From JABMPR01 sp964508765 (lineage in GTDB: Bacteria > Fidelibacterota > UBA8477 > JABMPR01), in NCBI GenBank assembly GCA_964508765.1, contig CAZDVD010000005.1, positions 57,672 to 121,671 of the forward strand: 64,000 nucleotides of DNA. The letters are read 5' to 3'. Both the position numbers and the translations under genes were made by a program. The notes beneath the pieces were generated by a model, which made no database searches, was not told the DNA's origin, and was given only the letters and a program-made list of their open reading frames with translations. How positions within the stretch are numbered: the stretch's first letter is position 1; each line of letters starts with the position of its first letter. Below are positions 18,415-27,723 of this stretch, one piece after another.

Positions 18415-18648
18415 ATGAATTCACGCGAAGCATTGAATCGGATATATACTTTTTATAGAGATGGATTTAGGCAAATGACGCTTGGTCGCAGCCTCTGGAA
18501 GATCATTATCGTTAAATTGGTGATTATCTTATTCATTCTAAAAATCTTTTTCTTCCCCAATTATTTAAAAAATAATTTTGATACTGATGCGGCACGATCG
18601 GATCATGTCATCAATGAATTAACCACGAGACAAGTCCATTCCCAATAA
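18415..18648 (+). CDS. DUF4492 family small membrane protein upstream of cydAB
   Basis: About 77 residues (MNSREALNRIYTFYRDGF...) with one strongly hydrophobic segment (IIIVKLVIILFILKIFFFP) flanked by a conserved-looking RIYTFYRDGFRQMTLGRSLW. This matches the small DUF4492 proteins typically encoded just before cydA in Bacteroidetes and Campylobacterota. A TTG nine bases upstream (18406) is a possible but less likely start. The role is unknown; an assembly or accessory function for cytochrome bd is suspected from constant linkage. cydA starts 16 bases later. Confidence 0.82.
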   Translation: MNSREALNRIYTFYRDGFRQMTLGRSLWKIIIVKLVIILFILKIFFFPNYLKNNFDTDAARSDHVINELTTRQVHSQ

Positions 18649-18664
18649 ATTGAAGCAGAGGTAA

Positions 18665-20203
18665 ATGATGGTTGAAACAATAGATATAGGTATGGTAAAC
18701 TGGTCAAGAGCATTGTTCGCTTTGACTGCCATGTATCACTGGATCTTTGCACCCCTGACGTTGGGGCTTTCCTGGATCATCGCATTTTATGAAACCATTT
18801 ATTATCGGACAGGGGATGAATCCTGGAGAAAACTAACAAAATTCTGGATGAAACTTTTCGGAATAAATTTTGCCATCGGCGTTGCTACTGGAATTATCCT
18901 TGAATTTGAATTTGGTACGAATTGGTCAAATTATTCATGGATGGTGGGTGACATTTTTGGGGCTCCTCTGGCCATTGAAGGTATCGCAGCATTTTTCTTG
19001 GAGTCAACATTTTTTGCAGTCATGTTTTTTGGTTGGAATCGTGTTTCTAAAAGATTTCACCTTGTCTCTACCTATATGGTGGCTATTGGTTCAAATCTTT
19101 CTGCTTTGTGGATTCTGGTAGCAAATGCCTGGATGCAATATCCTGTGGGGATGACCTTTAACCCTGATACAGCCAGATTTGAAATGCAGGATATTATGGC
19201 TGTTATTTTTTCGCCAGTCGCCATTTCAAAGTTTACCCATACAACGAGTTCCAGTTTTCTGTTTGCCTCACTTTTTGTCGTGTCAGTATCCTCATGGTAT
19301 TTGTTGAAACAGCGTCACCTTAAAATGGCAAAGCGTTCTATTCTCGTCGCCAGCGTATTTGGATTGGTCGCTTCGCTTTATGTCGTTTTTACTGGAGATG
19401 AAGCTGCTTTCCAGGATGCGAGGCACCAACCTATGAAACTGGCTGCATTTGAAGCTCATTATGTGGGGGACAGTCCTTCAGGTCTTATTGCCTTTGGTAT
19501 TATGAATCCCAATAAGGAATTACGGGATGATCGAAATGCATTCTACCTGAAAGTAAAATTTCCTAGAATGCTTTCGCTTTTGGCCAAACGTACTTTTGAT
19601 GGATATGTGCCTGGTTTGGAGGACCTGATTTATGGTAATCCCAACGAGGGGATCATGGGCGCGGTGCAAAAGATGAAGAGGGGCAAAATTGCTGTGGCCA
19701 GTTTGGCTGATTATAAGGCTGCAAAATTAAATGATGATATTTTGGCGTCTAAAAATGCACTTGAGACGTTTAGAGCTCATGAAGCCTATTTTGGATATGG
19801 CTTTTTTGAGCAACCAGAGCAGGCACTTCCCTCTGTTGGGATCATGTTCTACAGCTTTCATATTATGGCGGGGTTGGGTTTTTTATTCATTTTAATATTT
19901 ATTTTGTTCATTGTTTTCGGGTTCAAAGACAAACTATCACAGACGGGGTGGCTCCTCAAACTTGGGGTGCCCCTCTTCTTTCTGGGATTTATAGCCCAGG
20001 AGGCTGGGTGGCTGGTTGCAGAAGTTGGTAGACAACCCTGGGCTATCCAGAGCATGCTACCCGTTAGCATTGCTCGTACAAATCTGGACTCAGGAACAGT
20101 CGCAGCGACCTTTTTTATTTTCCTTGGCTTATTTACTATTTTACTCATTGCTGAGATAAAAATAATGCTCACACAAATACAGCACGGACCCGAGGAGGTG
20201 TAA
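18665..20203 (+). CDS. cydA: Cytochrome bd quinol oxidase subunit I
   Basis: A 512-residue polytopic subunit that oxidises quinol and carries hemes b558, b595 and d. Visible hallmarks are WSRALFALTAMYHWIFAPLTLG with His25 (the E. coli His19 heme b595/d ligand), the GIxLEFEFGTNW region, ALWILVANAWMQYPVG, SKFTHTTSS with the second heme His, and GDEAAFQDARHQPMKLAAFEAH, the start of the quinol-binding Q loop. The gene supports microaerobic respiration or oxygen scavenging in an organism that also has oxygen-sensitive enzymes. cydB begins one base after the stop. Confidence 0.97.
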   Translation: MMVETIDIGMVNWSRALFALTAMYHWIFAPLTLGLSWIIAFYETIYYRTGDESWRKLTKFWMKLFGINFAIGVATGIILEFEFGTNWSNYSWMVGDIFGAPLAIEGIAAFFLESTFFAVMFFGWNRVSKRFHLVSTYMVAIGSNLSALWILVANAWMQYPVGMTFNPDTARFEMQDIMAVIFSPVAISKFTHTTSSSFLFASLFVVSVSSWYLLKQRHLKMAKRSILVASVFGLVASLYVVFTGDEAAFQDARHQPMKLAAFEAHYVGDSPSGLIAFGIMNPNKELRDDRNAFYLKVKFPRMLSLLAKRTFDGYVPGLEDLIYGNPNEGIMGAVQKMKRGKIAVASLADYKAAKLNDDILASKNALETFRAHEAYFGYGFFEQPEQALPSVGIMFYSFHIMAGLGFLFILIFILFIVFGFKDKLSQTGWLLKLGVPLFFLGFIAQEAGWLVAEVGRQPWAIQSMLPVSIARTNLDSGTVAATFFIFLGLFTILLIAEIKIMLTQIQHGPEEV

Positions 20204-20204
20204 G

Positions 20205-21335
20205 ATGATCGGCAGTCTTGATTTATCGACATTACAGGCGATCTGGTGGTTACTGGTGTCTGTCATTGGAGCCCTCTTTTTGTTTCTCCAATTTGTTCAA
20301 GGAGGCCAAACGCTTCTGCTTGACGTGGCTAAAACAGAAGATGAGAAGACTTTGATTGTAAACTCACTAGGAGTTAAATGGGAATTAACCTTTACCACGT
20401 TGGTGCTATTTGGCGGGGCCATATTTGCAGCATTTCCCAAATTATATGCCACCAGTTTTGGTGGGGCATATTGGGTATGGATTGCGATTCTCTTGACCTT
20501 TGTGATACAGGCAGTAAGCTATGAATATCGCAAAAAGCCCAATAACCTTTTGGGTCAAAAAGGATATGAGATATTTTTATTCATAAATGGCTCTGTGGGA
20601 GTGTTGCTAATAGGTGCTGCAGTGGGGACATTTTTTACCGGTGCAAATTTTGAATTAAATGAATACAATTTCGTCACTTGGACCCATCCCCTGAGAGGTT
20701 TGGAAGCCGCTTTCAATTATTTCAATATTTCTCTGGGACTGTTTCTCGTATTTAATGCTCGTGTGTTGGGGTCTCTCTACCTTCTCAATAATATTGATTT
20801 TAATTCTGCTCCCGATCTTGAAAAGAGGCTCCGTCAATCAACAGGCATGAATTTTCTCATTGAATTTGTTTTCCTGCTTATTGTGCTGGTAAGTTTGATT
20901 TTTATGTCCGGATATGGGGTGACTGAGGACGGGGAGATAGAAATTGTCGCCTACAAATATGCCCGAAACCTCATCGCCAACCCCATAAATATAATCTTGC
21001 TTTTAGGAGGTCTTGGGTTGGTGATATGGAGCGTATTTATCACCAGGTTTAGGTCAGCAAACCATGGCATATGGTTTGGTGGTCTGGGGACTATTCTAGT
21101 TGGTCTGACAGTATTCTTTTTAGTGGGATATAATAATTCGTGCATTTATCCAAGCCTCACCCATCCCCAGGCTAGTCTGACGATTTACAACGCTTCCTCT
21201 ACTCACTATACCTTGACAGCGATGACATATGTGGCCATGATCATACCATTTGTTTTCGCATATATCGTGTATGTCTGGCGGGCGATGGACTTCAAAAAAT
21301 TATCTTTGGATGACCTCAAAGAAAAAGCTTACTAG
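20205..21335 (+). CDS. cydB: Cytochrome bd quinol oxidase subunit II
   Basis: A 376-residue multi-span membrane subunit, typical CydB length and hydropathy. The start LSTLQAIWWLLVSVIGALFLFLQFVQGGQTLL matches the CydB N terminus (D-GG-Q region). It pairs with CydA in the inner membrane. A strong GAGGAGGTG ribosome-binding site lies at the end of cydA, seven bases before the ATG. The small membrane ORF that follows completes a cydABX-like arrangement. Confidence 0.95.
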   Translation: MIGSLDLSTLQAIWWLLVSVIGALFLFLQFVQGGQTLLLDVAKTEDEKTLIVNSLGVKWELTFTTLVLFGGAIFAAFPKLYATSFGGAYWVWIAILLTFVIQAVSYEYRKKPNNLLGQKGYEIFLFINGSVGVLLIGAAVGTFFTGANFELNEYNFVTWTHPLRGLEAAFNYFNISLGLFLVFNARVLGSLYLLNNIDFNSAPDLEKRLRQSTGMNFLIEFVFLLIVLVSLIFMSGYGVTEDGEIEIVAYKYARNLIANPINIILLLGGLGLVIWSVFITRFRSANHGIWFGGLGTILVGLTVFFLVGYNNSCIYPSLTHPQASLTIYNASSTHYTLTAMTYVAMIIPFVFAYIVYVWRAMDFKKLSLDDLKEKAY

Positions 21336-21348
21336 GAAGGGGGTTTAA

Positions 21349-21441
21349 ATGAATTGGGTAATAATCATTCTCTGGGTTCTATTACTTTTTTCTTCATATA
21401 AAATTGCAGTACAACTTCTGAAGAAAATGGATCTCTATTAG
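21349..21441 (+). CDS. CydX-like 30-residue membrane protein
   Basis: MNWVIIILWVLLLFSSYKIA... is a single membrane span with a charged C-terminal tail, preceded by the strong ribosome-binding site AGGAAGGGGG, 13 bases after cydB. In Proteobacteria the third subunit CydX (about 37 residues, W-rich N terminus) stabilises the bd oxidase hemes. Position, length and topology match; direct sequence similarity to proteobacterial CydX is weak, so the assignment rests on context. Confidence 0.7.
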   Translation: MNWVIIILWVLLLFSSYKIAVQLLKKMDLY

Positions 21442-21492
21442 ATCTTTCAATGAGAACAAAATCCAAGGTTCGATGAAACGTTTAAAGTAATA

Positions 21493-22068
21493 TTATGCTT
21501 GAACCTTATTGTATCGAAAACAATCTTTAATATGGTCATTCACCATACCCACCGCTTGCATGTGGGCGTAAACCACAGTTGTGCCCATAAACTTGAATCC
21601 GCGTGATTTCAGATCTTTGGCGATGGTATTGGATAGTTCCGTACTGGCAGGAATGTCGCCCATGACTTTGAAATGATTTGTCAGGGGTTTGCCCTCAGAG
21701 AATCCCCAAAAGTAATTACAGAAACTACCAAACTCGTGGATGACTTCCAGATAGCGTTGAGCATTGTTAATCGTTGCTCTGATCTTGAGCTGATTTCTGA
21801 CGATCCCCTTATCCTGCAAGAGAGACTGCACTTTTGCCTCATCAAAGAGCGCCACTTTGCTAAAATCAAAATCGTCAAAAGCCTGACGAAAATTATCGCG
21901 CTTATTGAGAATGATCTCCCAACTGAGACCAGCCTGGAAAGACTCTAGAACCAGAAACTCAAACATTTCCAGATCATCTCGAACAGGAACACCCCATTCT
22001 TCGTCATGATACTTCACATAAGTTGGCTTATTAAGAGGCACCCACTCACAACGGATTTTTTCAGTCAT
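21493..22068 (-). CDS. tag: DNA-3-methyladenine glycosylase I
   Basis: A 191-residue HhH-superfamily glycosylase. The zinc-site residues of the Tag family are present (Cys near residue 8 in RCEWV, His in YHDEEWG, and His/Cys in NDHIKDCFRYN at the C terminus), and the catalytic-pocket segment ESFQAGLSWEIILNKR has the conserved Glu. It excises 3-methyladenine from DNA. It is convergent with the cyd operon and stands alone. Confidence 0.96.
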   Translation of the reverse strand: MTEKIRCEWVPLNKPTYVKYHDEEWGVPVRDDLEMFEFLVLESFQAGLSWEIILNKRDNFRQAFDDFDFSKVALFDEAKVQSLLQDKGIVRNQLKIRATINNAQRYLEVIHEFGSFCNYFWGFSEGKPLTNHFKVMGDIPASTELSNTIAKDLKSRGFKFMGTTVVYAHMQAVGMVNDHIKDCFRYNKVQA

Positions 22069-22093
22069 AAGGGTCTGTTTCCGATCTTTGAGG

Positions 22094-24958
22094 CTATTTT
22101 AGTAGAATAACTTTTTTCGTTTGTACAATATTGCCAGACTGAATCTGGATCAAATACAATCCCCCCGACAATCCATCCGCATGAAATGGAATTTGCCATT
22201 GACCTGGTGCGTAGATCTGATTGCAAAGTTGAGAGACAAAGCGTCCCTGGATATCGAAGACATTCAATTCAATATGACCCTGCTCAGGCAATTCAAAACC
22301 AATCTGAGTCGTGCTATTGAATGGCGAGGGGAAAGGATCCAGTAGTCTCACTGATACTGGAAGATTCTGTGTTTCAGAACTCAAGAGCGTCGATAGATCA
22401 AAATAGGATAGGATTGACGTGGTCAATGCCAGTTGTTGATCTTCAATGAAAATGGTTTCAAAAGGAATCCCCAGGAGTACAACCTGACCTTCACTTGTCC
22501 CGTTACCAAAGACTCCAGTATAGGCGGTGGCAGCGATCATGTTGTTGGCATATCTTAAAACCGCTTGAGATCCCCCTGTGGCCTGGAAAGCGTCAGGATT
22601 GTTTTCTTCATATACCCCGTCATTGCCATCATCATATTGCAGAGTTACTCCTTCAAAGACCGACCCCGCCACACCATGAATGGTATAGCTGTCAGAATCA
22701 TCTGAACTATAGATCGCCTTGAGATAGTTATGGAGAAATGATTCATCTCTATCGGTCCCCTGTGATTCTAAGTCGTAAGCAATTTCTGAACCCGTGGCGA
22801 AAATTTTTCCACCCCCTACAAGATAAGCTTCAATGAGATCCTGCTCTTGATCTGAAAACGTTTCGTGGGTCACACTCTCGTCACCCAGTAGCCAGAATAC
22901 TGCTGTGTAATCAGTCAGGTTAACGGAGCCCGACAGCACGGCATCATTGTCAGCTGTTTCATAGGAATAGTTGAAATGTCCCAGCGATTTGGCCATATCA
23001 AGTGCAAACTCGTGATAGGGAAAAGGGTAGCTCCCCGTGTTGCGATCAAAGCCATCAACAATGAGTAGACCTTCGGTTGATTCCTTTTTGGCATGGGCGT
23101 AAGCATCTGAGGGATAACTCTCGGTAGGAGGGTCATCATTGCTCACAGAGCGCAATTGCCAGGCCAGTGATAAATCACTTGATGGAAGCGCAATGGATGT
23201 TTGTTGAACAGGCAAAAGACCATTTTCCAGAGCTTCCCACGCTTCTGCCTGGAAAATATCTTTCTGATAAACCTGAACCCCTTGAATTCCCGTAGTATCT
23301 GCTAGAACCCATGAGATTTGTGTGCTATCAGTGTCAATTACGCTGCTCATCACAGGTTGATCAATGGTGGCCGGCATCCCTTCCATGTTAATGTAATAGC
23401 GTGGTTGGTAGGCAGCGAGTTGACTGATAGAATAGGATTGATAATGGGTAATCCAACCACCACCAGCTTCCACAGAGAGAATGGTCCCATTGGTGTTCCA
23501 CAACACGGCGAGACGAACATGACCGACTTTATGAATAGCATCTCCAGGTCGCAGATCATACCAGGAATCCAGAGGTTGAGTGATGAGAGGTTGGGTGTTA
23601 CTCATCATCCAGGTGGAATAATGTTGGGGCATATTCCAGCAGCGCGACACAAAACCGGAGCAGTCCACACCAACGGCATAAGAGCTGACCTCGGAAGTCT
23701 CTATATCTCCTGCATACTTACCATTGGCCAGGCCGGTTACATAACCATCAATTGTGGAGAACCCACCCCATTGGTAAGCCATGCGTTGATTTTGACCGAT
23801 CTGTATCCAGGTAGGTGTTTGAATGGCATGTCCAGCAGGATCATCGATGACACCATCGGTAAGATTCTCGGAACCAGCCGTCCAAATCAGAGCCACATAT
23901 TCATCAGCGGTTATGAGAGACTCTTCACGACCCACTGGAGGGAAGTCCAGGCGATCAATTTCTATTGTGCCAGGTTCTTTTTCATCAGCATCATTTCCCT
24001 GGAGACCTCGGTGATCTCCCCTAAATGGTCTGGGTTGAGTGTTTTGGAATTCTACAGGAAGTGAAAACCTTGTGAGGGAGGATTGATCCAGACTGGAAAG
24101 ATCCCACTTTAATAGATGTAATCCATCATCTCGTGTGAACATGCCAAAGAGAACCCCATCTTTATTTACCTGGAACTCTCGTGTGACAGGAACATGTTGA
24201 GTTGCTGGAACATCCAGGATTGAAAGTGTTTTTCCCGTTCTGTCAAGTACGTGAACCTCTCGTCGAAGCTGTAAGGGATTCTGCTCCAGAATGGTTTCCA
24301 GCAGGAGGTAGTGATGACCATTGTCACTGGATCCCAGATACTGACCAGAGCCCCAGATACCCCTGGAGGGTTGGAATGATGATAACTGGACATCGTTCAG
24401 ATAGAAAGCCATCCCTGAACTGGATTGTCTCACAAGATGACCATATTCCCCTTGAAGATTGATTGATCCAATCTCAGTGTCTTGGCCTGATTGATGAGGA
24501 ATCAAGGTCTCCGATAGACCGAGAGAGATGGCTAGCGTATTTTGGTTTGCCCTTAATAAATGACTGTTAGGTCGCATATTATTGGTATTTACCCAGACAA
24601 TTGACTCATTCCCATCGATATATTCATATATTTGCCTGTTATCCATGATGTACTGAAGATCACCTGAAGGGGTTAGTTGAAAGTCCAGTGCCTGAACTTG
24701 GTCAGTTATATACTCAATATTGAGTACTTGCTCTGAATATTTGAGTATTTGCCCAGAGTATGAGGTAAGCAGGTAGGCATTTTTACCAATTACCTGGAAT
24801 GATTCCACACTTTCCCATCCAAAAGGTGTTTCTGTCAATTTGAGCTGCCTATTTCCATCACCCCAGGGAAGGAAAAGTATCTCAGCGGGGGAGTTAGCAG
24901 CGAGGAGTGTCTGAAAGAGTATCTGCAGGAGGAACGTGGTGGTGATGATTTTTTTCAT
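22094..24958 (-). CDS. Large exported NlpC/P60-like hydrolase with C-terminal sorting tail
   Basis: A 954-residue secreted protein: signal peptide (MKKIITTTFLLQILFQTLLA), a beta-rich N-terminal region, an NlpC/P60-like domain (about 390-535) with candidate catalytic Cys in GVDCSGFVSRCW and His in KVGHVRLAV, a Rossmann-like segment (about 635-860, LLIVDGFDRNTGS...WLLGDESVTHETFSDQEQDLI) of the kind found in exported golvesin/xanthan-lyase-like FCB proteins, and a T9SS-type tail (FPSPFNSTTQIGFELP...LSGGLYLIQIQ). A peptidoglycan or peptide substrate is probable but unproved. It is the last gene behind the purine cluster, 12 bases from it, and probably unrelated in function. Confidence 0.82.
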   Translation of the reverse strand: MKKIITTTFLLQILFQTLLAANSPAEILFLPWGDGNRQLKLTETPFGWESVESFQVIGKNAYLLTSYSGQILKYSEQVLNIEYITDQVQALDFQLTPSGDLQYIMDNRQIYEYIDGNESIVWVNTNNMRPNSHLLRANQNTLAISLGLSETLIPHQSGQDTEIGSINLQGEYGHLVRQSSSGMAFYLNDVQLSSFQPSRGIWGSGQYLGSSDNGHHYLLLETILEQNPLQLRREVHVLDRTGKTLSILDVPATQHVPVTREFQVNKDGVLFGMFTRDDGLHLLKWDLSSLDQSSLTRFSLPVEFQNTQPRPFRGDHRGLQGNDADEKEPGTIEIDRLDFPPVGREESLITADEYVALIWTAGSENLTDGVIDDPAGHAIQTPTWIQIGQNQRMAYQWGGFSTIDGYVTGLANGKYAGDIETSEVSSYAVGVDCSGFVSRCWNMPQHYSTWMMSNTQPLITQPLDSWYDLRPGDAIHKVGHVRLAVLWNTNGTILSVEAGGGWITHYQSYSISQLAAYQPRYYINMEGMPATIDQPVMSSVIDTDSTQISWVLADTTGIQGVQVYQKDIFQAEAWEALENGLLPVQQTSIALPSSDLSLAWQLRSVSNDDPPTESYPSDAYAHAKKESTEGLLIVDGFDRNTGSYPFPYHEFALDMAKSLGHFNYSYETADNDAVLSGSVNLTDYTAVFWLLGDESVTHETFSDQEQDLIEAYLVGGGKIFATGSEIAYDLESQGTDRDESFLHNYLKAIYSSDDSDSYTIHGVAGSVFEGVTLQYDDGNDGVYEENNPDAFQATGGSQAVLRYANNMIAATAYTGVFGNGTSEGQVVLLGIPFETIFIEDQQLALTTSILSYFDLSTLLSSETQNLPVSVRLLDPFPSPFNSTTQIGFELPEQGHIELNVFDIQGRFVSQLCNQIYAPGQWQIPFHADGLSGGLYLIQIQSGNIVQTKKVILLK

Positions 24959-24970
24959 TCGTTTATTAGA

Positions 24971-27250
24971 TCAATTCAGATCCATTTCTTCCAATATTTG
25001 CTGCGGTTTGACGGGCAGGTGCTTGATGCGAACGCCTACCGCATTATAGATAGCATTGGTTACAGCAGGTGCCGGAGCATTAATGGGAATCTCAGCCACG
25101 GCTTTGGCACCATATGGACCCGTAGGTTCGTGAGATTCTGCAAAACGAACAACCAGTTCAGGCATATCATTTGATGTGTAAATATGATAGCTGTTAAAAT
25201 CCAGATTCGTGAATCGACCCTTATCATCAAAAGGCATAAATTCTGAAAGCGCCATACCCAAAGCCTGAGGTATGGCACCCTCCACTTGGCCTTCTGCCAT
25301 TTTGGGATTGATGATCTGACCGATATCTGTCACAGACACAACCTTGATAACGCGTACTGTCCCTGTGAGTGTGTCCACTTCAACCTCTGCAAAGCTTGCA
25401 TTAAAAGGTGGTGGTGAATCATAACTTAAATGAGAAGCGGACCCCATGATCTGGGTTTGTTCCTCGGTGTAAAATGATTTGATACAGATATCTGAGAATG
25501 ATATGGTTTGTCCGTCTGAGCCAACAACCTGGGTATCGATGATTTTTGCATCCTCAATTTGAAGCAGTTTCTTGCCCTGTTCCAGAATCATAGCTTTGCA
25601 TGTTTCGGCGGCTTTCTTCACTGCAGTGCCTGAAATATAGGTAGTACTTGAGGCATAGGCTCCCGTGTCAAATGGGGTCATGTCTGTATCCGAGGAGTAA
25701 ACGATGATTTTGTCCACAGAAACATTGAGAACTTCAGCTGCAATTTGAGCCAAGGCTGTATCAGATCCTGTCCCCAGATCAGTAGCACCGATCTGTAAAT
25801 TAAAACTGGCGTCCTCATTCATTTTAATAAAAGCTGCGCCCATGTCGATACCAGGAATTCCAGAACCCTGTCCGGCAACTGCAACCCCAATGCCTCTTCT
25901 GAAACGCCCGCTTTGTTCGGCCGATCTAAGTGCATCCCAATTGCTGAGTACCCGACCTTCATTCAGGCAGGCTGCAATCTCAATACTATAAAGAACCATG
26001 GGGAAGCCTTCTCTACCTTCACCCAAAATCTTGGCTATGGGAACATCATCTCCGACTTTGAAAACATTCTTTAAGCGCAAATCGACGGGATCAACACCCA
26101 ATTCTACAGCCACTTCATCCATGAGACTTTCGAGAGGGAAAAAGGCTTGTGGTGCACCATAGCCACGGTAGGCTCCACCAATGGGTAAATTTGTATATAC
26201 AGCATCTCCATTCGCTCGAATATTGGGTGCCTTATACATGCTTAAGGCCTTTTGGGAAGTAACTGACATGACCGTTAATGCGTGTGGTCCATAAGCACCA
26301 CAGTCCTCAAGGATGTTGATATCGATGGCCGTGAGGAGATGATTTTCATCAAACCCAAGTCGAATTTTCAGTTGTTCCGGATGTCGTACACGAGCAGCAT
26401 AAAGTTCCTCTTCCCGAGTGTATTCAATCCGCGCGGGTCGACCGGTTTTTAAAGTTACTGCGCCAACAATTTCTTCATTAAGAATCTCTTGTTTACCACC
26501 AAACGCCCCTCCAACTCGAGGTTTGATTACACGGATACGACCGACAGGAATATCCAACACTTCTGCAACAATTCGACGGACATGATGAGGTACTTGAGTC
26601 GAAGTCCTAATCACCAGACGATTATTATCATCCAGCCAGGTGAGAGAGATATGCGGTTCGATATGAGCCATTTGAACAAAGGGCGTGCTATAAGTCCCCT
26701 CAAAAGCGTGGGCAGAGTCTGCCAAAGCTGCCTCCACATCACCTATTTCCGCATCAAGATGGGCGGCAATGTTTTTTTCAACATCATGGATTCCACTGGT
26801 GCCCTCAGCCGGATGTATGGCAAATCCTGCTGTCATGGATTGTTGAGCATCAAAAATACAGGGAAGTTCTTCATACTCTACATCAATGAGATTAATTGCT
26901 TGCTCTGCAATTTCAAGGCTCTCAGCTGCTATAAAAGCTACCCGATCTCCAACAAAACGGACGGTTTGGTCCAGGATGCGCATATCACGAGGTCCCGGTT
27001 CAGGATACCCTTGTCCCGCTGTGGTATAGTAATGTGGTTTGAAATCTTTATGCGTGAAAACCGAGACAACGCCCTCAAGCGCCTCTGCCTTCGATACATC
27101 GATACTGAGGATATTTGCATGAGCAATTGGGCTGTGTAGAATCTTGACATACAGGACATCTTTCAGCTTCATGTCATCGGTAAAAACAGGTTTGCCCCTG
27201 ACCAGAGCCTGGCCATCTACGCGTTGAGTGTCTTTTCCAATCACTTTCAT
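24971..27250 (-). CDS. Molybdenum hydroxylase large subunit, set A (xanthine dehydrogenase family)
   Basis: A 759-residue molybdopterin-binding subunit. Motifs are GGAFGGKQEI (about 250), AYRGYGAPQAF (about 365), QIGATDLGTGSDTALAQI, and the catalytic-Glu loop GAKAVAEIP near the C terminus. It overlaps the [2Fe-2S] gene by four bases, which in turn overlaps the FAD gene, giving the complete FAD-FeS-Mo trio of an XdhABC-type enzyme. In this cluster it probably hydroxylates a purine (hypoxanthine, xanthine or a urate derivative). Enzymes of this group in yge/ygf clusters are thought to need labile selenium in the cofactor, which the sequence cannot show. Confidence 0.93.
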   Translation of the reverse strand: MKVIGKDTQRVDGQALVRGKPVFTDDMKLKDVLYVKILHSPIAHANILSIDVSKAEALEGVVSVFTHKDFKPHYYTTAGQGYPEPGPRDMRILDQTVRFVGDRVAFIAAESLEIAEQAINLIDVEYEELPCIFDAQQSMTAGFAIHPAEGTSGIHDVEKNIAAHLDAEIGDVEAALADSAHAFEGTYSTPFVQMAHIEPHISLTWLDDNNRLVIRTSTQVPHHVRRIVAEVLDIPVGRIRVIKPRVGGAFGGKQEILNEEIVGAVTLKTGRPARIEYTREEELYAARVRHPEQLKIRLGFDENHLLTAIDINILEDCGAYGPHALTVMSVTSQKALSMYKAPNIRANGDAVYTNLPIGGAYRGYGAPQAFFPLESLMDEVAVELGVDPVDLRLKNVFKVGDDVPIAKILGEGREGFPMVLYSIEIAACLNEGRVLSNWDALRSAEQSGRFRRGIGVAVAGQGSGIPGIDMGAAFIKMNEDASFNLQIGATDLGTGSDTALAQIAAEVLNVSVDKIIVYSSDTDMTPFDTGAYASSTTYISGTAVKKAAETCKAMILEQGKKLLQIEDAKIIDTQVVGSDGQTISFSDICIKSFYTEEQTQIMGSASHLSYDSPPPFNASFAEVEVDTLTGTVRVIKVVSVTDIGQIINPKMAEGQVEGAIPQALGMALSEFMPFDDKGRFTNLDFNSYHIYTSNDMPELVVRFAESHEPTGPYGAKAVAEIPINAPAPAVTNAIYNAVGVRIKHLPVKPQQILEEMDLN

Positions 27251-27723
27251 GATTTACCTCCAGCGTTTCGGGAAGCTTTGAGGGTAGAGAGAGCAGCTTT
27301 TACTGGTTTTACATAGCCGGTACAACGGCAAAGGTTTCCATTTAAAGCGTCTCGAACCTGTGCCTCATCAATTTCGGCACCTTCCCTGTCCAAGGCTTCA
27401 AGAGATAGAATCATCCCAGGAGTACAGAAACCACACTGCGCTGCCCCCTCTTTTAAGAAGCTTTTCTGGAGGGGATGTAGCTTTTCATGAGTAGAAAAAC
27501 TCTCAAGCGTCTCAATCTTTCGTCCACTTACTGTATGCATGAGGATCAGACAGGCGTTCATACTTTTGCTGTCCACGAGGACAGCACAGGCACCACATTC
27601 GCCGTGGTCACAGCCATGTTTCACACTGTAAAGCTCCTCTCCACGCAAATATTCCATCAATGTGGTCCCAGGAGCATGGGTAGCCTCAACAAGATGACCA
27701 TTTAATTCAAATTGGACTTTCAT
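27247..27723 (-). CDS. Molybdenum hydroxylase [2Fe-2S] subunit, set A
   Basis: A 158-residue subunit with two [2Fe-2S] clusters: a plant-type ferredoxin motif CDHGECGACAVL plus distal Cys (NACLIL), and the C-terminal helical motif CGFCTPGM...NLCRCTGY. I place the start at 27723 (MKVQFELNGHLV), which gives a four-base ATGA overlap with the FAD gene; an upstream ATG at 27756 would add an unlikely tail. It passes electrons from the Mo centre to the FAD subunit. Confidence 0.95.
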   Translation of the reverse strand: MKVQFELNGHLVEATHAPGTTLMEYLRGEELYSVKHGCDHGECGACAVLVDSKSMNACLILMHTVSGRKIETLESFSTHEKLHPLQKSFLKEGAAQCGFCTPGMILSLEALDREGAEIDEAQVRDALNGNLCRCTGYVKPVKAALSTLKASRNAGGKS

